From positions 1 to 8,121 of the forward strand of contig CAMLMI010000206.1 in assembly GCA_946480965.1 (NCBI GenBank): a stretch of DNA of 8,121 nt, read 5' to 3'. Positions 5,598 to 8,121 of this stretch are shown piece after piece. The stretch comes from an uncultured Verrucomicrobiales bacterium. Its GTDB lineage: Bacteria > Verrucomicrobiota > Verrucomicrobiae > Limisphaerales > CANJSG01. Within the stretch, counting starts at the first letter, position 1. Each line of letters opens with the position of its first letter. A program made the position numbers and the translations under genes. The notes under the pieces were generated by a model that did not search any database, was not told the origin of the DNA, and saw nothing but the letters and a program-made list of their open reading frames with translations.

Positions 5598-6557
5598 ATG
5601 AAACGTCGCACGTTCCTCCTCTCGGCCGCCGTTCTGTCCCTGTCCTTGGGCGCTTTCGCCCAGGGCCAGAAGAGCTACACCTTCGGCCTCGTGGCCAAGT
5701 CCCAGGGCAACCCCGTCTTCCAGGCGGCCCGGGTCGGCGCGGAAGACGCCGCCAAGGAGCTCGGCGCCAAGCACGGCCTCAAGATCAAGATCGACTGGCG
5801 CACGCCCAACGAGGAGGACGCCCAGAAGCAGGCCGAGGCCATCGAACAGCTCGTCCTCAACGGCGCCGACGGCATCGCCGTGGCCTGCTCCGACGCCAAC
5901 AAACTGACCGACGCCATCAACAAGGCCGTCGACAACGCCGTTCCGGTGGCGACCTTCGATTCCGACGCCGCCGCCAGCAAGCGCTTCGTCATCTACGGCG
6001 TGGACGACGTGAAGTGCGGTGAGCAGGTAATGGACGAATTGGCCAAGGTCATGGGCGGCAAAGGCGTGGTCGCCATCCTCGCCGGCAACCAGAACGCGCC
6101 CAACCTCCAGCTCCGCGTGAAGGGCGTGCGCGACGCCGCCAAGAAGTATCCCGGCATCACCATCCGCGACGCCTATTACCACAAGGAGACGCCGCAGGAC
6201 GCCGCCGCCCGCGTCGAGCAGGTCATGCAGGCCAATCCCGACGTGACCGGCTGGGCCATGATCGGCGGTTGGCCGCTCTTCACCGACAACGCGCTCAAGT
6301 GGTCGCCCGGCACGGTCAAGGTCGTGGCCGTGGACGCCTTGCCCGCGCAGCTCGGCTACCTGCGCAGCGGCCACGTGCAGATTCTCCTCGGCCAAAAAGT
6401 CTACGACTGGGGCTACCGCTCCGTGGAGCACCTGCTCAACAAGGTCCACTTCAAGAAGAACCCCGAAGCGGTGAAGGACATCAGCCTGCTCGACCCCGTG
6501 ACCAAGGACAACGTGGACGCCTACGCGAAGAACTGGGACAAGTGGCTGCCGAAGTGA
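5598..6557 (+). CDS. Sugar-type ABC transporter substrate-binding protein (periplasmic-binding-protein-like I fold)
   Basis: This is an exported solute receptor of the ribose/galactose-binding type, predicted to capture a small, probably sugar-like ligand in the periplasm. The mature protein reads like Peripla_BP_4 members. YTFGLVAKSQGNPVFQAARVG near 27-47 is the first strand and helix, EQLVLNGADGIAV the second, VPVATFDSD the third, and a GKGVVAILAG strand opens the second lobe. From ATG 5598 it has 319 residues. The first 21 form a signal peptide: KRR, a hydrophobic core, then the AFA site at 19-21. The frame extends upstream to an ATG at 5508, but that would place the signal peptide internally, so 5598 is the right start. 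No permease or ATPase gene is adjacent, so its partner is unknown. The ligand cannot be predicted from this sequence alone. It is convergent with the pseudopilin gene, 49 nt away. Confidence 0.9.
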   Translation: MKRRTFLLSAAVLSLSLGAFAQGQKSYTFGLVAKSQGNPVFQAARVGAEDAAKELGAKHGLKIKIDWRTPNEEDAQKQAEAIEQLVLNGADGIAVACSDANKLTDAINKAVDNAVPVATFDSDAAASKRFVIYGVDDVKCGEQVMDELAKVMGGKGVVAILAGNQNAPNLQLRVKGVRDAAKKYPGITIRDAYYHKETPQDAAARVEQVMQANPDVTGWAMIGGWPLFTDNALKWSPGTVKVVAVDALPAQLGYLRSGHVQILLGQKVYDWGYRSVEHLLNKVHFKKNPEAVKDISLLDPVTKDNVDAYAKNWDKWLPK

Positions 6558-6606
6558 GATCCTGGCGGATGGCCATCTTTTCTCTAAGCGAGCCAAGGTG
6601 GGTGGG

Positions 6607-7407
6607 TCATTTGCCTGCGCTCAGTCGAACGGGCTGATTATTTCGGTTCCAGCGCCGAAGGGCCAGATCGCTGTCTTCGGCAAACAGCGACTCTAGGCTG
6701 ATCCGTTCAAGATGGCCGTCAGCAAACACGATGTTGGCCGAACCTTGGTGGCGCTTTCTGGAACGCGCCGAACTTCCATGAAACTCTACAGCTTGGGTGG
6801 TTCGTCCTAGCACATGGGTTCCGTCTCGGATGGTGTCTTTCCAGCCGACCATCCCGTCGCCCAACGCGATCATCTCGCTCGGCTGAACCACTTCGGACTC
6901 GAGGATGGGCTTGGGAGGGTTCGCCAAATCGAACATCGCCAGCGCGTTTCCACCGAGACCGTTCCAGTCCGTGCCTGAGACGGGGAGGCCGTTGGTGCCG
7001 TTGATGGCGAATCCTTGGGAGTTGTAGCCGTAATCCTCGTATCCGTCCGCGGAGGGAAACGTGTCGGGGCGACTCGCGCTCGGGCAATCCCATAGACTTG
7101 TTTTGGCTGTGTATTTTCCGGCCAGAGCTTCGTTCCAACTCCTCCCCATTTCCGGGTGTTCTCCGAGGTGGAAGCCCCAGTTGATCGCCAGCGGATAGAC
7201 TTTGTGGTCGGTGACAAACTGGTTCAGCAGGAGGCCAAGTTGGCGCACGTTCGAGGCGCATTGTGTGCGGTGCGCGTGGGTCCGAGCTTGGGTAACCGCT
7301 GTCAGGATCAATGCAGATAGAAGCCCCACCACACAGATCACGACCAGCATCTCCATGAGGGTCCACGCCGCTCGTGGACAGGGACGGTGAAGCGGCAGTT
7401 TTGGCAT
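6607..7407 (-). CDS. Pseudopilin-like protein with type II secretion/type IV pilin N-terminus and H-X9-DG motif
   Basis: The protein has 266 residues from ATG 7405-7407, with GGAG ten bases upstream. The N-terminus is a prepilin signal: a basic leader, then AAWTLMEMLVVICVVGLLSAL (residues 13 onward), which is a type IV pilin methylation/cleavage site and hydrophobic helix. The usual Gly at -1 and Phe at +1 are Ala14 and Trp15 here. Glu19 keeps the conserved +5 position. TQCASNVRQLGLLLNQF at 48-64 and the Cys, Tyr and Asn-rich middle are typical of the DUF1559-like/H-X9-DG proteins of Planctomycetes and Verrucomicrobia. His220 followed nine residues later by Asp230-Gly231 gives the H-X9-DG motif. 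It probably sits at the cell surface or in the periplasm after peptidase processing. Its role is unknown. The frame is open upstream to 7701, but that part is repeat sequence and not coding. Confidence 0.88.
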   Translation of the reverse strand: MPKLPLHRPCPRAAWTLMEMLVVICVVGLLSALILTAVTQARTHAHRTQCASNVRQLGLLLNQFVTDHKVYPLAINWGFHLGEHPEMGRSWNEALAGKYTAKTSLWDCPSASRPDTFPSADGYEDYGYNSQGFAINGTNGLPVSGTDWNGLGGNALAMFDLANPPKPILESEVVQPSEMIALGDGMVGWKDTIRDGTHVLGRTTQAVEFHGSSARSRKRHQGSANIVFADGHLERISLESLFAEDSDLALRRWNRNNQPVRLSAGK

Positions 7408-7492
7408 GATGAAACAACTCCGGGTTCTGGGAATAGTTCCGGCCACTCTGAAGCTTTTGGTCGAATTGGTGGGCCTGGTTCGCTGAGCTGTC

Positions 7493-7612
7493 CCGTAGCG
7501 CCGACTGGCAGTCGGCTGTGTCGCGGACTGGCAATCCGCAGACGCTGCGGGTTTTCGGACGGTCTGCCGAATGCCATCCGGCGACACGGCAGGTTGCCAA
7601 CCTGCGCTACGG
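7493..7612. repeat. Palindromic repeat of about 120 nt made of three related hairpins inside an outer stem
   Basis: Outer stem: CCGTAGCGC at 7493-7501 pairs with GCGCTACGG at 7604-7612. Hairpin 1 is GCCGACT-GGC-AGTCGGC at 7500-7516. Hairpin 2 is GCGGACT-GGC-AATCCGC at 7523-7539, with one mismatch in the stem. Hairpin 3 is GCAGGTT-GCC-AACCTGC at 7589-7605. All three share a core of the form YTGGCAR, with hairpin 3 in the opposite orientation. Further alternative stems are GTGTCGC 7518-7524 with GCGACAC 7581-7587, and CCGCAG 7536-7541 with CTGCGG 7545-7550. The element fills the middle of the 305-nt divergent spacer between the pseudopilin gene and pxpB. I see nothing in 7408-7492 or 7613-7712 beyond the GGAG before the pseudopilin start. 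It resembles dispersed repeats I associate with Verrucomicrobia. Confidence 0.85.
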
Positions 7613-7712
7613 ACGCGGGGCAAGCATCTCCCTTGGCTGAGTCCAGTTTCTGGTTCGGCATGGAACGCCTTTTCGCTTCGGTTGCCCTTTCTTCTCCTCA
7701 TAGCCTCGCTGT

Positions 7713-8121
7713 GTGAGCGATGCCGATTCAGCCAATCTGGTTTGCCGCCCGCTGGGTGATGCGGCGTTGCTGGTGTCCCTCGGACCCAGCGCCGATGACG
7801 CCACGGCGCGGCGGGTGGCTTCGCTCGCAGCCGCGCTGGAGTTGGATCGGCCGGCCTATGTGACCGATCTGGTGCCGGCCTTCACCACGGTCGCCGTCTT
7901 CTACGATCCCCACGCCGTTCCCACCAGCCGCAGCTACCCGTCGCCCCAAGCCGTGGTGGAACAATGGCTCCGCCGGATCGCGGCCCGAGCGGAATCCAAC
8001 CACGCATCGTCCGGCCGTGAAGTCATCGTGCCGGTCTGCTACGGCGGAGAGTTCGGTCCCGACCTGGAAGCCGTGGCGGCTCACACGGGCTTGAGCGGCG
8101 ACGAGGTGGTGCGTCGCCATT
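7713..8121 (+). CDS. pxpB: 5-oxoprolinase subunit PxpB (allophanate-hydrolase-subunit-1-like/KipI family), 3'-truncated by window edge
   Basis: PxpB, with PxpA and PxpC, hydrolyses 5-oxoproline (pyroglutamate) to glutamate at the cost of ATP. It is also related to KipI and allophanate hydrolase subunit 1. The visible 136 residues carry the family opening RPLGDAALLVSLG near 12-24, VTDLVPAFTTVAVFYDP near 50-66, and the strong signature PVCYGGEFGPDL at 107-118, followed by VAAHTGLSGDEVVRRH. The family is usually about 220-240 residues, so roughly the C-terminal 40% is missing. The frame is closed by TAG at 7701-7703 and the first usable start is GTG 7713. The ATG at 7720 is in another frame. No Shine-Dalgarno sequence is visible. 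The usual partners pxpC and pxpA would be expected downstream, outside the window. Confidence 0.9.
   Translation, partial: MSDADSANLVCRPLGDAALLVSLGPSADDATARRVASLAAALELDRPAYVTDLVPAFTTVAVFYDPHAVPTSRSYPSPQAVVEQWLRRIAARAESNHASSGREVIVPVCYGGEFGPDLEAVAAHTGLSGDEVVRRH

Noticed and set aside
5484..6596. Open frame of 370 codons on the - strand antisense to the substrate-binding protein gene
   Set aside because: It is antisense to a gene with a signal peptide and full binding fold, with Val/Gly/Leu/Asp-rich shadow composition.
7408..7701. Upstream extension of the pseudopilin gene by 98 codons
   Set aside because: It would read through the palindromic element and place the prepilin signal deep inside the protein, whereas the ATG at 7405-7407 has a ribosome binding site.
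1..8121. CRISPR array, tRNA or rRNA genes, insertion sequence or phage genes
   Set aside because: I looked for regularly spaced direct repeats, cloverleaf tRNA features, transposase or integrase motifs and found none. The repeats present are palindromic or heptameric and not array-like.

Overview
The window is a GC-rich piece of a bacterial chromosome carrying eight protein-coding genes, two of them cut by the window edges. No tRNA, rRNA, CRISPR array, transposase or phage gene was found. The gene content points to a Gram-negative organism: an LptF/LptG-type lipopolysaccharide-export permease, a secreted substrate-binding protein, and a pseudopilin-like protein with a C-terminal H-X9-DG motif. 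That last type of protein is typical of the Planctomycetes-Verrucomicrobia group. The spaces between genes hold several families of short palindromic or tandem repeats that I associate with Verrucomicrobiota (Limisphaerales/Pedosphaera-like). This placement is an inference from memory, not a search result.

Layout: (1) 1-567, the 3' two thirds or more of truA (tRNA pseudouridine synthase A), + strand. (2) 568-781, a spacer filled by a large inverted repeat with arms of about 32 nt. (3) 782-1258, trmL (tRNA Cm34/Um34 methyltransferase), + strand. (4) 1259-1525, a non-coding spacer with two stem-loops. (5) 1526-2731, a class V PLP-dependent aminotransferase of the isopenicillin-N-epimerase-like group, + strand. 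(6) 2857-3966, an LptF/LptG-family permease, + strand. (7) 4183-4500, a small two-helix membrane protein with a zinc ribbon, + strand. (8) 4554-5312, rsmI (16S rRNA C1402 2'-O-methyltransferase), - strand, convergent with (7). (9) 5313-5597, a divergent spacer with two copies of one 17-nt hairpin and a heptamer tandem repeat. (10) 5598-6557, an exported sugar-type ABC substrate-binding protein, + strand. (11) 6607-7407, a pseudopilin-like protein, - strand, convergent with (10). (12) 7408-7712, a divergent spacer holding a palindromic element of about 120 nt built from three related hairpins. (13) 7713-8121, the start of pxpB (5-oxoprolinase subunit B), + strand, with a GTG start.

The genes do not form one operon or pathway. 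Three of the eight (truA, trmL, rsmI) are RNA-modification enzymes, two are envelope or membrane proteins, and the rest look like independent housekeeping or accessory genes. The substrate-binding protein has no transporter partner in view, the Lpt permease has no lptF/lptG/lptB partner, and the aminotransferase has no pathway partner. I see no convincing new gene system. The most unusual content is the density and variety of structured repeats in the spacers, above all the element at 7493-7612.
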